Shown here one piece after another: positions 19,733 to 29,490 of a stretch of 64,000 nt of DNA; position 1 is the stretch's first letter; every line of letters starts with the position of its first letter. A model generated the notes under the pieces. That model worked only from the letters and a program-made list of their open reading frames with translations. It was not told the DNA's origin and made no database searches. The DNA is from JBKQVT01 sp963804825. GTDB lineage: Bacteria; Planctomycetota; Planctomycetia; Pirellulales; Thermoguttaceae. The stretch is taken from assembly GCA_963804825.1 (NCBI GenBank), contig CAWDRV010000003.1:1240001-1304000 (forward strand). The letters are read 5' to 3'. The position numbers and the translations under genes were made by a program.

Positions 19733-20815
19733 CGCGACCTCTGGCTTTTCATCAACCTTGGCCTGATGGCCGGCGGTCAGCCGGATCACCTTGCCCAGGA
19801 ACCGCTCGTAGATGGTTCCCAGGATTTCCACGGGGATGAGGCGGAAGTCGTAATCCGAATCGTAGAGACTTTGGAGGATCGGCTTGAAAACCTTGTCATC
19901 GACCACCAAGCCCGGCGTGATGCGGTCTGGGGGCTCCGATACGCCGGGCTCTTTCTCGAAGTGGAACAATCCAGCGTTGTATTTTTCGTCGGCCTCGCGG
20001 CACAGGTCGTCAATGAAACGGGCATAAACGTCGGCCCCTTCGCACAGCTTCAGAAGCCGGTCGTCCGCTTCAAGCCCCCGGTCTTCGGCCATACGAAGAA
20101 ATACGACGCGGTCGATGGTGAGTTGAACGGCGGTGTTGAGGTCGTCGGATGAAATCCCCGGGTTGCGAAGGGCAATGTTGCCGGCGAGGGTTTTTCGCCA
20201 CTGCTCGATTTCTTTCAGGAATTCCTCATCGACCGTGGACGTGCCTCGCTTCCGCTTGATTTTGGCGTACCGGCTGAAGGCCCCCGACCATACGGCCTCG
20301 CGGGAAAGCAATCCCCATAATTCCTGCCAGCGATCGACATATTCATCGAAGCGATAGTGCAGGGTTCGGGCATGGCGTGGCTTGTCGGTCTTGCGCGGCC
20401 GCCCGGTACAGTCATAGACGGCCAGCTCCTCGAAATTCGTCAACAGCGACAACGGCAGACCCGCGTTCCAGCCGTAACGGCGAAGCTGGAGTGCCGGCGA
20501 CGGATCAGTGCCGATATCGACGCTGCATCTTTTCGCTTCCGCGAAAAACTGCGGGGCAGGGCCGGCACGAAACGTATAATCCGGTGTCTTCTGCGGGCCT
20601 TCTTCGTCCAAACTTTGTTGGACAACGACCTCCGCTAAATGCGGAGCAGCCTTCGCGGCGTTGCCGACGTCCCAACCGAGGGCTTCAAAGAAGGGGTTGA
20701 TGAGGTATTGGCAAATCTGGGCCTCGTTCAGGGCGCGAAACTCGTCCTTGTTCTCTTGAAAGTGCTGGCAAAGTTTGGCGATTTCCACTTTGCCTTCGTC
20801 CAACGTCTTGCCCAT
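19733..20815 (-). CDS. type IIG restriction-modification enzyme, nuclease and helical part
   Basis: The N-terminal part has about 360 residues. Residues 75-100 read QKTPDYTFRAGPAPQFFAEAKR, a PD-(D/E)XK nuclease core with Asp79, Glu93 and Lys95. A helical spacer then leads to the methyltransferase core (IYERFLGKVIRL). Architecture and order (nuclease, helical, methyltransferase, recognition) are those of Eco57I-like type IIG enzymes. The start follows GGAGGGC. No separate nuclease or specificity gene lies nearby, which fits a single-polypeptide system. Frameshifts make its activity uncertain. Confidence 0.8.
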
Positions 20816-20830
20816 CGCATTGCCCTCCGG

Positions 20831-20872
20831 GGGACTGTCCCAATTTTCGTCCGATGAAAATGGGACTGTCCC
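20831..20872. repeat. direct repeat flanking a small palindrome
   Basis: Two copies of GGGACTGTCCC (20831-20841 and 20862-20872) flank the palindrome ATTTTC-N7-GAAAAT (20843-20861). The unit lies just upstream of the restriction-modification gene start and might be an operator or a dispersed intergenic repeat. Confidence 0.6.
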
Positions 20873-21097
20873 CTTCGCCCCCGGCGGTAGTATAGCAAGG
20901 GAACCAGGGCCATGCCAAGCCCCCAGAGCACTCGAGGGTTTTCCGTTTACTCCGCAGCTTTTTCAACCAAACCGTACCACTACCGGAAGGCCGGCTCGGT
21001 TGGCACGGACGCTCCGGCGGGGTATCATGGACCGTATTGGGCTGTCCTCCTCGTGGCTTGAGCTGCGCCGTGCCTCTCCGGATTGAAAGGCCCTGCG

Positions 21098-22058
21098 ATG
21101 ACCCTCTTGTATCTCGACGACCGATTCCTGAACCATGAGACCGGCAATCATCCGGAACGGCCCGAGCGGATTCGAGGGATCCCCGCCCGGCTTGCAAAGT
21201 TCGGGCTCGACTGCGCGGTGCGGCCGGCCCGCGTGGGAGCCGGTCTCGGGGCAACGACTCGCCCGGGTCCATACGGCCCGCTATATCCACGAGGTTTGGG
21301 CCGTCGCCAAGTCGGGCGGAGGGGAAATCGACTCCGACACCGTCGTCGGCCCCTGTTCCTACGACGTGGCGCTTCAAGCGGTGGGGGCCGTCTGCGACGC
21401 GACCGAGCGGGTGCTCCGCGGCGAGGACCGGCGGGCCCTTTGCATCGTCCGCCCGCCCGGACACCATGCCTTGGCCGGCCGCGGAATGGGGTTCTGCCTG
21501 TTCAACAACGTCGCCGTCGCCGCCAAGATGGCCGTCGAGGAATTCCGGCTCGATCGCGTTCTGATCGTCGATTGGGACATTCATCACGGCAACGGGACCC
21601 AGGCGACGTTCTGGGAAGAGCCGCGCGTCGGATTCCTCTCGATCCACCGTTGGCCGTTCTATCCGGGCACGGGCGAAGAAGACGAGACCGGCGGCGGGCC
21701 CGCCACGGGAACGAAACTCAACCTGCCCATCGCCTTCGGCACACCGCGAAAAGAGTACCTCGCCCGCTTTGCCAACGCCCTCGAACGATTCGCCGCCAAG
21801 ATCAAGCCGCAGTTGGTTCTCCTCAGCGCCGGGTTCGACGCCCATCGGCTGGATCCCGTCGGAAACCTGGGCCTGGAGACCGAGGACTACGTGCCGCTGA
21901 CCGATCTTGTGCTCGACGCGGCCGACGTTTATGCGGGCGGCAAGATGGTCAGTGTGCTCGAAGGGGGATACAATCCCGAGGTGACGGCCGAGTGCGTCCG
22001 GGTGCATCTTCAAGAGATGGTCAACCGGGACGCCGGCGGCGCGGCGGGCGGAGCCTGA
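21098..22058 (+). CDS. histone-deacetylase-family protein, AcuC-like (one frameshift)
   Basis: The protein has about 320 residues and all the hallmarks of the arginase-like zinc deacetylase family. RPPGHHALAGRGMGFC carries the catalytic histidine pair, VDWDIHHGNGT the zinc ligands, and LLSAGFDAHRLDP the third zinc aspartate region. Starting residues NHPERPERI are the usual N-terminal motif. A one-base shift near 21230 divides the first 45 codons from the rest; conserved sequence lies on both sides. Members remove acetyl groups from lysines, including acetylated Acs (AcuC), or act on acetylpolyamines. Given Acs and GNAT proteins within 20 kb, an AcuC-like role is attractive. Confidence 0.85.
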
Positions 22059-22100
22059 AAGCCGCGTCCGCGTTTTCGCTCCAAGCAGGAGGAATGAAAC

Positions 22101-23471
22101 ATGAGAGCGTTTGGTTTGTTGCTGACGTATGCTCTTGTTGGCGTTTGTCTCGGTGCGAAGCAGACATCGGCAGGGGATATTCCACCGCCGTCCGCGCCTC
22201 CCGCCGAGACGCAATTGTCCCCCGGCCCTGGGCCGCCTCCCGCCGAGCCAAAATTGTCTCCCGACCCCGGCTCAACGTCGCCAGGGAAAGAGCCAACCTT
22301 CAAGGGAAAAACCATCGGCCAGTGGATAGCTTTGGCGAAAGACAATCACCCAGCGGTGCAACAGGAGGCTGTCAAGGTATTGGAAAACCTTGGTCCTGCG
22401 GCCATTCCAGCCCTCACGGAATTGCTCAAAGACAAGGATGTTGAGGTTCGGTTCGTCGCTTCCTGGGCCCTGGGAAACATTGGTCCCGACGCCAAGAAAG
22501 CCGTGCCGGCCCTTACGAAGTTGCTACGGGATAAGGATCGGCAAATTCGAGAGGTCACCGCCAAGGCCCTAGGAAAGATCGGTCCCGAGGCGAAGACTGC
22601 CGTTCGGACACTCACGGAACTGCTCAAAGACGGGGATGAGCCGGTTCGGAAGGCCGCCGCAGAGGCCGTGGGAAAGATCGGTCCCGCAGCTATTCCGGCT
22701 CTCACGGAATTGCTTAAGGACAAGGGCAGTGATAAGGAGGCCCGAGAGGCCGCCGCAGGGCTTCTGGAAAAGATTGGTTCGGCAGCTATTCCTGCCCTTA
22801 CAGAATTGCTCAGGGATCGGGATGAGAACGTTTATTGGGCTGCCGTAGACGATCTGGGGAAGATTGGTCCCGCAGCCGTCCCCGCTGCAATGGGGTTGCT
22901 GAAAGACAAGGATTGGAAGGTCCGCTGGGCCGCTGCTTCGGTCCTGGCCAAGATCGGTCCCGAAGCGAAGAGCGCCATCCCAGCCCTTACGGAATTGCTC
23001 AACGATAAAGACGTGAATGTTCGGAGAATCGCCAGCGAAGCCCTGGAGAAGATCAAGAACGGCTTGCCCTTCGACACCTATTCCGGCTATTTCGTCTCCA
23101 ATAAATTCGAGCCGGACGCCGACCAGTCGTTCGTCGTCCTCCAGGATCAAAAGCAATTCGACGCCGTTTTCGGCGCGGCCTTCGTCATGCACGACAGGTC
23201 GTACCGGCTGCCCAAGGACGCCTTCAAGTCGAACATCGTCCTGGCGGCCGTCAAGCGAGGCAAGGGCGTCTGGCAGTTCGAGGTCCAGAGCGTCACCGAG
23301 ACGAAGGGCGTCGTGGAACTGAAGTACAAGACCGCGTCAAAGAAAAGCGACACGGCCACCTTCGCCTGCCCGCTGATCGTGTCGATCCCCAAGGGCGACT
23401 ACCGGGCGGTGCAGTTCATCGAGAACGGGAAGGCGGTGCGGAAAGTTGCCGTCTCGTCCGCCGCCCCTTGA
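22101..23471 (+). CDS. secreted HEAT-repeat protein
   Basis: The 456-residue protein has a signal peptide (about residues 1-25), a Pro-rich linker, and about eight HEAT/PBS-lyase-like repeats. Each is about 30-37 residues, with the recurrent core IPALTELLKDKD followed by VR and AAEALGKIGP (residues about 75-320). A C-terminal domain of about 130 residues (SFVVLQDQKQFDAVFG...KGDYRAVQFIENG) is conserved in planctomycete secreted proteins of unknown function. HEAT repeats make a solenoid for protein binding. GGAGG lies eight bases before the ATG. It is downstream of the deacetylase gene, but co-function is not evident. Confidence 0.8.
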   Translation: MRAFGLLLTYALVGVCLGAKQTSAGDIPPPSAPPAETQLSPGPGPPPAEPKLSPDPGSTSPGKEPTFKGKTIGQWIALAKDNHPAVQQEAVKVLENLGPAAIPALTELLKDKDVEVRFVASWALGNIGPDAKKAVPALTKLLRDKDRQIREVTAKALGKIGPEAKTAVRTLTELLKDGDEPVRKAAAEAVGKIGPAAIPALTELLKDKGSDKEAREAAAGLLEKIGSAAIPALTELLRDRDENVYWAAVDDLGKIGPAAVPAAMGLLKDKDWKVRWAAASVLAKIGPEAKSAIPALTELLNDKDVNVRRIASEALEKIKNGLPFDTYSGYFVSNKFEPDADQSFVVLQDQKQFDAVFGAAFVMHDRSYRLPKDAFKSNIVLAAVKRGKGVWQFEVQSVTETKGVVELKYKTASKKSDTATFACPLIVSIPKGDYRAVQFIENGKAVRKVAVSSAAP

Positions 23472-23751
23472 GTGTCTGGGGTTTCCGCGCACGAAGACAT
23501 GCCGAAGTTGTCTCGGGCCGTAGGCCCATGCTTCTTCGCCGTTTCGCCGTTTCGTCGTCGTCGGGTGCCCATTGCTCGGCCGAATTTGGATGGCTATACT
23601 TACAAATCTGGCAGCACACGGCGGGCTGGACGAGGGTCGGCAGTGATGAGAGTGGCGGATCGTGGATCGGCCCTGATTACCGCCAGATTTACAGCGAGAG
23701 CCGCGTGTTTGTAGTCGTAAGTGATTACTGCGTAAGGGTTAAGAGACACGA

Positions 23752-23825
23752 GTCCCCGTAGCTCAATTGGATAGAGCGTCGGCCTCCGGAGCCGAAGGTT
23801 ACAAGTTCAAATCTTGTCGGGGATA
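23752..23825 (+). tRNA. tRNA-Arg (anticodon CCG)
   Basis: The 74-base sequence folds as a full cloverleaf: acceptor stem 23752-23758 with 23818-23824, D-arm from 23761, anticodon stem TCGGC/GCCGA with loop CTCCGGA (anticodon CCG, decoding CGG), and T-arm ACAAG-TTCAAAT-CTTGT. CCA is not encoded. tRNA 3' ends are common integration sites, and mobile remnants follow directly. Confidence 0.95.
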
Positions 23826-24079
23826 TTTTCATTTCCGGGCACCTCCCGATGCAACGCGATGCAATGCGCGGCAATGAGGTGCAGGCAGATACCGTATCTC
23901 TTTTGGCCGTCGGACTTTCTGGCCTTTTCCGGTTTCTTTCCCAAATCCCCGAAATCGCCGCTTTTTACCCCTCCGTTGCAGCTAGATGCAATGAGCGGCA
24001 ATGAGCGGAAAGCAGGATGACACCGTGGAGATCACCCCGGCCGGAAGAGAGAGCACCACGGGGAGCACCAAAGATGTCT

Positions 24080-24308
24080 GCGGAGAACGCCTTGCGGGGC
24101 ATCTGCCTTGGACGGAGGAATTGGCTTTTTTGCGGAAGCGACCGCGGCGGCCGGGCGGCCGCCATCCACTTTACCCTCCTGCAAGCGGCACGGCCACGAC
24201 CCGTTTGTGTATCTTCGCGACGTGCTGAGCCGCCTGCCGGCAATGCTTCCGACGGCCAACCCGGAAGCCCTCGCCCGTCTGTTGCCTCATCTTTGGCGGC
24301 CCGCCTGA
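24080..24308 (+). mobile_element. IS66-family transposase C-terminal remnant
   Basis: Two adjacent frames give the conserved C-terminus of IS66 transposases: ALRGICLGRRNWLFCGSDRG with AAAIHFTLL, then, after a frame change near 24182, SCKRHGHDPFVYLRDVLSRL ending LLPHLWRPA and a stop. The N-terminal and catalytic DDE parts are missing, so it cannot move itself. It lies about 250 bases after tRNA-Arg and suggests past insertion here. The flanking 24309-24572 stretch has no recognisable gene. Confidence 0.75.
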
Positions 24309-24572
24309 AACCTTCCTGCGGCCTCCCCGTTCTTTCGTCGTCCGCCGGCCGCCGCCCATGCTATGGGCCCGCCGGACGCTTACATCTGGCCAAAGGTTTG
24401 GTTGTGGAAAGCATGAACAGCATAGCCGCCGAACGGAGATTGGCGGGATCTTCGAGGCAGGACCGGCATTCGCAGGGTAGCCCCTAAGGGGGCTGGTTAA
24501 GCCAGAGCACATCTGGCTGGCGTCCTGGCCTGCTACGCAAGAGGGCTCGCCTGCATTCCTTGGTTCGCCCAC

Positions 24573-25670
24573 TCATTTCTTTGTCACCTTGAAATACGCG
24601 TTCACGATTCCGACATCACGAAAATGCACAGGTCCTTTGCCCGTTGTTATGGACTTCGGGCCGGCTTCCTGCCAGGGAAGAACAAGCAGGCCGGCGATGT
24701 TCTCTTGCGTGAACTTTAGGTCGCCCAATGGGATCGGGATGCGAACAATTTCTTTCTCCCGCAGGTTGGAGGAGGCGGTTTTGATCTCGTGTGACTTTCC
24801 GTTGAGCAACAGCGCAAAGTTTTGTGGCTGTTCCGGCCTTAGGCCCCCATGATAGCACTCGATCAGGAACTCGACTTCGGCAACGTCGCTTTCCTTGAAC
24901 TCTATTCCAGCTTTGGCCAGAGGAATCGCAAAATCAATTGCGCGAATGATGCCGACGGCTGCGTAGCGTTCGTAATAGTTTCCTTCATCGTCTGTATTCG
25001 TATAAAGGATTGTCGGACCGAGCTTGACTATGTGATCGCTTGAATGTCCATCAAGGAGTTTCTTCAACCGCTCAGGTACTGGTCCTTCGCCGTCGAAGGC
25101 GGACACGAATTTGTAGCCTGAAAAATCTATGTGCTTTACAGAATCACGGTATGCGGTAACAAAGGCTTGGCCGATGTGGGTCTGATTCTCTTGTCCCGCA
25201 AGAAAATCGCCCTTCTCTTTGTCAAAGAAGACTAGGCCTTTAGCCCGCTGTGGATAGACGGCAATGTTGAGGGGGTTGTGGCTGTACCCCCACCGCTCAG
25301 GGTAAACATTGTCTCCAAGGTGAACGTCCTCTGCTTCGATGAAAGGAACGACCGCAGTTCGTTTCTCCATTCTGACCGGCGCGAAGTCACTTGCCCACCA
25401 GAGCATCGCCAACAACCACACGGCTACGCCACCTGTGGCCCTGACCCCCACCCCGCCGACAAATGGGAGTCTTGGGGCGCCGGAAAGCTGGAAAGAGCCG
25501 AAAAAGAAGAATGCGAAGAGGCCCGCGAACGTTGACGAGAGCAGGGACAGGATGCGGTGCTTGTAGAGCGGGAGTTCATTCGGGGCGACGATGAAGACTC
25601 CTATGAGGAAGAAAAACGTTAGGGAGCCGAAAACCCACGTGGCAATGATCTGATGGTCTCGTCGTGTCAT
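24573..25670 (-). CDS. unknown membrane-anchored protein
   Basis: The protein has 365 residues. The first 95 contain three hydrophobic segments (about residues 8-28, 39-60 and 80-94). The rest, about 270 residues, is soluble and mixed alpha/beta, ending in beta-rich sequence (IVRIPIPLGDLKFTQENIAGLLVLPW). I do not recognise a family. Composition is clearly lower in GC than the flanking chromosome. It is on the same strand as the radical SAM cluster behind it but separated by about 100 bases, so membership of that unit is uncertain. Confidence 0.6.
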   Translation of the reverse strand: MTRRDHQIIATWVFGSLTFFFLIGVFIVAPNELPLYKHRILSLLSSTFAGLFAFFFFGSFQLSGAPRLPFVGGVGVRATGGVAVWLLAMLWWASDFAPVRMEKRTAVVPFIEAEDVHLGDNVYPERWGYSHNPLNIAVYPQRAKGLVFFDKEKGDFLAGQENQTHIGQAFVTAYRDSVKHIDFSGYKFVSAFDGEGPVPERLKKLLDGHSSDHIVKLGPTILYTNTDDEGNYYERYAAVGIIRAIDFAIPLAKAGIEFKESDVAEVEFLIECYHGGLRPEQPQNFALLLNGKSHEIKTASSNLREKEIVRIPIPLGDLKFTQENIAGLLVLPWQEAGPKSITTGKGPVHFRDVGIVNAYFKVTKK

Positions 25671-25773
25671 GTCTGCACTCGCTCCATCCTCGGGTCGGGT
25701 CTATTCGTTATCTCGATTTCCGACTCTACTGCTGTAGTCAGTCGCATGAATCTCCATAATGGGGGCGACCGGC

Positions 25774-27345
25774 TTACAGATACGGATTGTCGCCGCTATC
25801 GTAGCGAAGATCATTGATACGATAAAGCTCCTTGAGTCTGCACTCACACTCCTCATACCATCCCTGCGTGTCCTCAAAATGCTGATGCACCTGTTTATCA
25901 ATCGTCGCAGGCGCCATCCCATCCTCAACCCATCCCAGCACAAGGCCGAAAGCTTCCAACTCACGCTCGTGAAGCTCAATATACAAGCGGTGGAAGCTCG
26001 CCAGGGCCTCGTCCGCCATGACCCGGAATCCCCTCAGTGGATCGGTCGCCATATCATAGAGATGCCCATGTAACCGACTCCACGTCTTCAGCCCTTCGTA
26101 CACGGCAGCTGCCTGCCCATCACGAATCGGATATCGATAGTTTCCCAAGACATACGAGTCGCCGACAATTTTCCGTTGTCTCTGAAGTCGCTTGGTAAAG
26201 GGTGTATCCCGCGACGCATACATTTCAGTAAACACCTTGCCAACTGTCCAACTGTATCTCTGCATCAACACATGATTCTGCCGCAATTCGTCCAGGGTCG
26301 TCTGGTCATCAAATAGAATGTAGCCGGAGTCCATGTACAGTCCGTGCTTCCTGAACAGTTCAAGTGCCCGCACGTTATCCTCCGGGTTAAGCCCCTTGCC
26401 GATCCGTCTGAGCGCAGTCGGCGCAAAGTTCTCGATTCCACATGACAGAAACAGGAACCCCGCGCGGCGCAGCTCGCTAAGGACATCGTCCGTCACTCGA
26501 TTAGCGCGGATTGACCCTCGCATTCGTAATCTGAGATTGCGTTTCTCAATCTCATCGGCCAATCGCCCGCACCACTCTCCGTCACGGGGCGGTTCGATTA
26601 GTGAGTCATCAACAACCTTGATATGTGACACGCGATACTTCAATACCAGTTCCTCAAGTTCATCGACAAAGTCGGTCAACCCGCGTTGCCGCCATGGTGG
26701 ACCATTCGCCAGCCTCTCAAACGTTTGAATGCTGCAGAACGTGCAAAGTCCCATGCATCCTTTTGAGCTTAGGACGTTGATGGGGTTTTTGTGCTCAATC
26801 GTCAGGTGAATCGAATCCCGTGCCGGAAATGGCAGGGACTCCAAAGCGACATGAACCGAGCTAGGTGCGTTATGCTTAATGTGTCTCCGCTGGTCAACAT
26901 AACTAACACCTCGAAGCTCAGACAGGCAGGGTGCTCCGCTTCGGAAATGCGAGCATAGCTGCGAAAGTACAACATCCCCCTCGCCTCTGACGACCACATC
27001 CGCTCCACAGCGAAGAAACTCGTCGGGATGAAACGTGGGGCCGTAGCCTCCCACCACACACGCACAGGCCACTTTCTGAGACCTTAACCATCGAATGGTT
27101 TCACGCACACTATCTATGTTGGATATGTACGCTGAAAAACCCACGCAGAGGGAAGGGTTCCGTGACACGATCCGCCCGGCAACCTCCTGAGGTGAGAGCT
27201 GTTCCAACCAGCCGTCCACGATCTCTACACGGTAACCATGTTGCCGGAGGCTGGCAGCAAGATAGCCTATTCCGAGATGCTCCCCCGACGATACGTGAAT
27301 TGCCTGCATAGGGGCTACTAGCACAACATGACAGTCGCTATTCAT
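25774..27345 (-). CDS. radical SAM protein with B12-binding-type N-terminal domain
   Basis: The 523-residue protein has a Rossmann-like N-terminal domain (GIGYLAASLRQHGYRVEIVDG, then VVGGYGPTFHPDEFL) typical of B12-binding radical SAM enzymes. A radical SAM core follows, with the cluster motif Cys197, Cys201, Cys204 (KGCMGLCTFC). Later motifs include VVDDSLIEPP, CGIENF and GYILFDDQTT, found in this class. The last 150 residues are helical. Members methylate unreactive carbons or rearrange rings, but the substrate cannot be inferred. It is the last gene of a minus-strand cluster of four radical SAM enzymes and one kinase-like protein. An AGAGG sequence precedes the start. Confidence 0.85.
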   Translation of the reverse strand: MNSDCHVVLVAPMQAIHVSSGEHLGIGYLAASLRQHGYRVEIVDGWLEQLSPQEVAGRIVSRNPSLCVGFSAYISNIDSVRETIRWLRSQKVACACVVGGYGPTFHPDEFLRCGADVVVRGEGDVVLSQLCSHFRSGAPCLSELRGVSYVDQRRHIKHNAPSSVHVALESLPFPARDSIHLTIEHKNPINVLSSKGCMGLCTFCSIQTFERLANGPPWRQRGLTDFVDELEELVLKYRVSHIKVVDDSLIEPPRDGEWCGRLADEIEKRNLRLRMRGSIRANRVTDDVLSELRRAGFLFLSCGIENFAPTALRRIGKGLNPEDNVRALELFRKHGLYMDSGYILFDDQTTLDELRQNHVLMQRYSWTVGKVFTEMYASRDTPFTKRLQRQRKIVGDSYVLGNYRYPIRDGQAAAVYEGLKTWSRLHGHLYDMATDPLRGFRVMADEALASFHRLYIELHERELEAFGLVLGWVEDGMAPATIDKQVHQHFEDTQGWYEECECRLKELYRINDLRYDSGDNPYL

Positions 27346-27417
27346 TCGTGCCTCTGCGATTGCGTGTGTAGGCGCTAGACGTGCGATCGGCGCGCACTAT
27401 TGGGTGTGAGCGCCATC

Positions 27418-28528
27418 CTACTCCGTTGACACGTCCGCCGATGATCCTCCCAATCGCGCGTTTCTGAAGTTGTACTTCATCACGGGACACAAAGGAACCA
27501 ATTCTCCTCTTATGCACCGGGGATCACGTTTCTCGTACTCGCCCGAAAACACCCCGGCGTACCCTGCGCATCCAGCATTACATAATGCCTGATGTGCGCA
27601 GCCCGCGCATTCATCGAGTGCCTTTTGCCGATCCAGCATCATCCATTGCGCTGAGTATTTCCAAATGCGTTCCAAAGACTCGGTCCTAACGTTTCCCAAT
27701 GAAAATGCGGAATCAACGAACAGTATGCAGGGATATACGTGTCCGTCACATCTGACAATTAGGTAGTTACGCGTCCGCAGAACATGAGCGCAGCCGCCGC
27801 CAGCTCCCGTGAAAGCATCTACGGATATCGCTGCGGCTTCGCCCCAGCGTGCGTAGCCCTTCTCCACGATTACGTTCATTCCTGAGGAGCACAACTGCCG
27901 GCGCTGGATTTCCTCGGAAATTCGATCACACGCTGCAACATACTCCTGCGGCGGCATCCAAAGGGATGGATTCCTTGCGCCCTGCCTACGGGCGTAAAGT
28001 AAAACGAGGAACAGGAGGACACGCCGAGAGAGAGCGCTAGCTCGGCTATGGCGATGAAGGACTCATGGTTGCTGCGCTGTGAGGACTGTATTGACCCTTA
28101 CTTTCAAATCCTGCTCCACGGCGGTTTGAATCCCGCGCATTGCAGCGTCGTAGGCACCCGCTCCTCTCACCGCATCACATAGCGGGGCGGTATCGCCGTC
28201 AAGGCTGATCATTATCTCTCGAAGACCGAGTGTTCGCAACCGGACTGCAACGTCCCTGGTAAGAAGTTTTCCGTTCGTCTGAAGTCTCACGTGAACACGC
28301 CTCCTAATCAATACGTTCGACAATGTCAAATAGATCTCCTCTAAGGAGCGGCTCGCCCCCAGACAGGTGGAACTCATTGCAGCCAAGCGATATAGCCTGA
28401 TCCACGACGCTCAGTACCTCGTCGGTGGTAAGCTCGCTCAAAGCGACTTCATTCGATGCATAACAACACGTCTTACAGCGACAATTACAACGGTTGGTCA
28501 AATGCAGATCAACCTCAGAGAGTGCCAT
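27418..28528 (-). CDS. radical SAM/SPASM-type protein (frameshifted)
   Basis: The conserved reading passes through three frames. First is the radical SAM motif LTNRCNCRCKTCCYAS with LSGGEPLLRGDL. After a shift near 28307 comes VRLQTNGKLLTRDV and ISLDGDT. After shifts near 28063 and 27965 comes a SPASM-like C-terminus with cysteines in CDGHVYPC, CAGCAHQALCNAGC and RDPRC. SPASM domains bind extra iron-sulfur clusters and occur in peptide-modifying enzymes. The ATG at 28528 begins one base after the preceding gene's stop, so it is coupled to it. Each shift is a single base, two of them in short runs, so error is likelier than decay. Confidence 0.7.
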
Positions 28529-28529
28529 A

Positions 28530-29477
28530 TCACCGACCATTGAGCAATCTACTCCCCGGACAAAGCCCCTGTCCAACTGTCGTACACGCTAGGCGTCTCC
28601 CCATTTCCTCGCGCAACCGCAGAAGCGCGTCTAGCGTTCGCTCTTCTGCCCTTCTCAGATCAACTCCCCCAATGCCGCCGAGCAGAATGCAAGGCCTCAG
28701 GGTCAGATTCACGTCGAGGCCATAAATATAGTGCCCGGCACGGCACTGACACATCGTCGCATTTGTGACAAGTTCCTTGCTATTGATCGGTATGTCGGGA
28801 TGCCGTGCCCGTAAGAGCGCAAGTGTTTTCACTATCGTTGCCTGATGTGATTCTGTAAGAAGCACGTTCTTCCCCGCATGCAGTGGAATCCGTCCGATAA
28901 ACGCTATTGAGCCGACGCCGAGAGAATGGAGAAACTCAGCCGTCCGTTGAATATGCCCAAGAGTCCTCGCGTTCACGAGGGAGATCGTGTGAACGAGCAG
29001 ACCCTGCTCCTGTAGCGCCCGGATTCCCGCCACTGTGGCCTGCCAAGCCCCGGGCCATCCCCGTAATGCGTCATGGATAGCTGGGTCATGTGAGTCTATC
29101 GATACCGACACCTCCGTCAGGAAGGCTTTCAGTCGCGTGGCGACAAGCCGGGTTACCAGTGTTCCGTTTGTACACATGTCAACGTCCAGCCCCGCATCTT
29201 TTAGGAGTCGAAGCAACAGAAACAAATCCCGATTCAACAGCGGCTCGCCACCGGAAACAATCACGTCCTGTATGCCAACCGCCTTAAGAAATGGAAGTAT
29301 CGTTCGACAATCAGTATGCGTAATGTCACCCGCCGCCCCGATGGTTCTATGGCAGAACGGGCAACCAAGATTGCACCGCGTTGTTATTTCCCATAATAGT
29401 CGTTGAGTCACCGATGAATCATCACCTCGAAAGCAGCAGATGCTGTCGTAACTGCGAGGTGTTGTGAAACTCGTCAT
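28530..29477 (-). CDS. radical SAM protein
   Basis: The protein has 315 residues. Cys35, Cys39 and Cys42 (TTRCNLGCPFCHRT) bind the radical SAM cluster, VIVSGGEPLLNRDLF is the SAM-binding GGE motif, and VSVSIDSHDPAIHDALRG is the later conserved strand. The C-terminus has a few cysteines (CQCRAGHYIYG, CPGSRLL) but no full SPASM pattern. It resembles MoaA/PqqE-type enzymes. It starts 13 bases after the kinase-like gene and ends one base before the next radical SAM gene, so these genes are co-transcribed. Confidence 0.85.
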   Translation of the reverse strand: MTSFTTPRSYDSICCFRGDDSSVTQRLLWEITTRCNLGCPFCHRTIGAAGDITHTDCRTILPFLKAVGIQDVIVSGGEPLLNRDLFLLLRLLKDAGLDVDMCTNGTLVTRLVATRLKAFLTEVSVSIDSHDPAIHDALRGWPGAWQATVAGIRALQEQGLLVHTISLVNARTLGHIQRTAEFLHSLGVGSIAFIGRIPLHAGKNVLLTESHQATIVKTLALLRARHPDIPINSKELVTNATMCQCRAGHYIYGLDVNLTLRPCILLGGIGGVDLRRAEERTLDALLRLREEMGRRLACTTVGQGLCPGSRLLNGR

Positions 29478-29490
29478 AATAGTGAACCTT

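Noticed and set aside
23830..24010. Repeated ATGCAATG-type words after tRNA-Arg as a CRISPR or att repeat
   Set aside because: The repeats (GATGCAACGCGATGCAATG and AGATGCAATGAGCGGCAATG) are short, uneven and only partly similar; no spacer regularity and no copy of the tRNA end was found.
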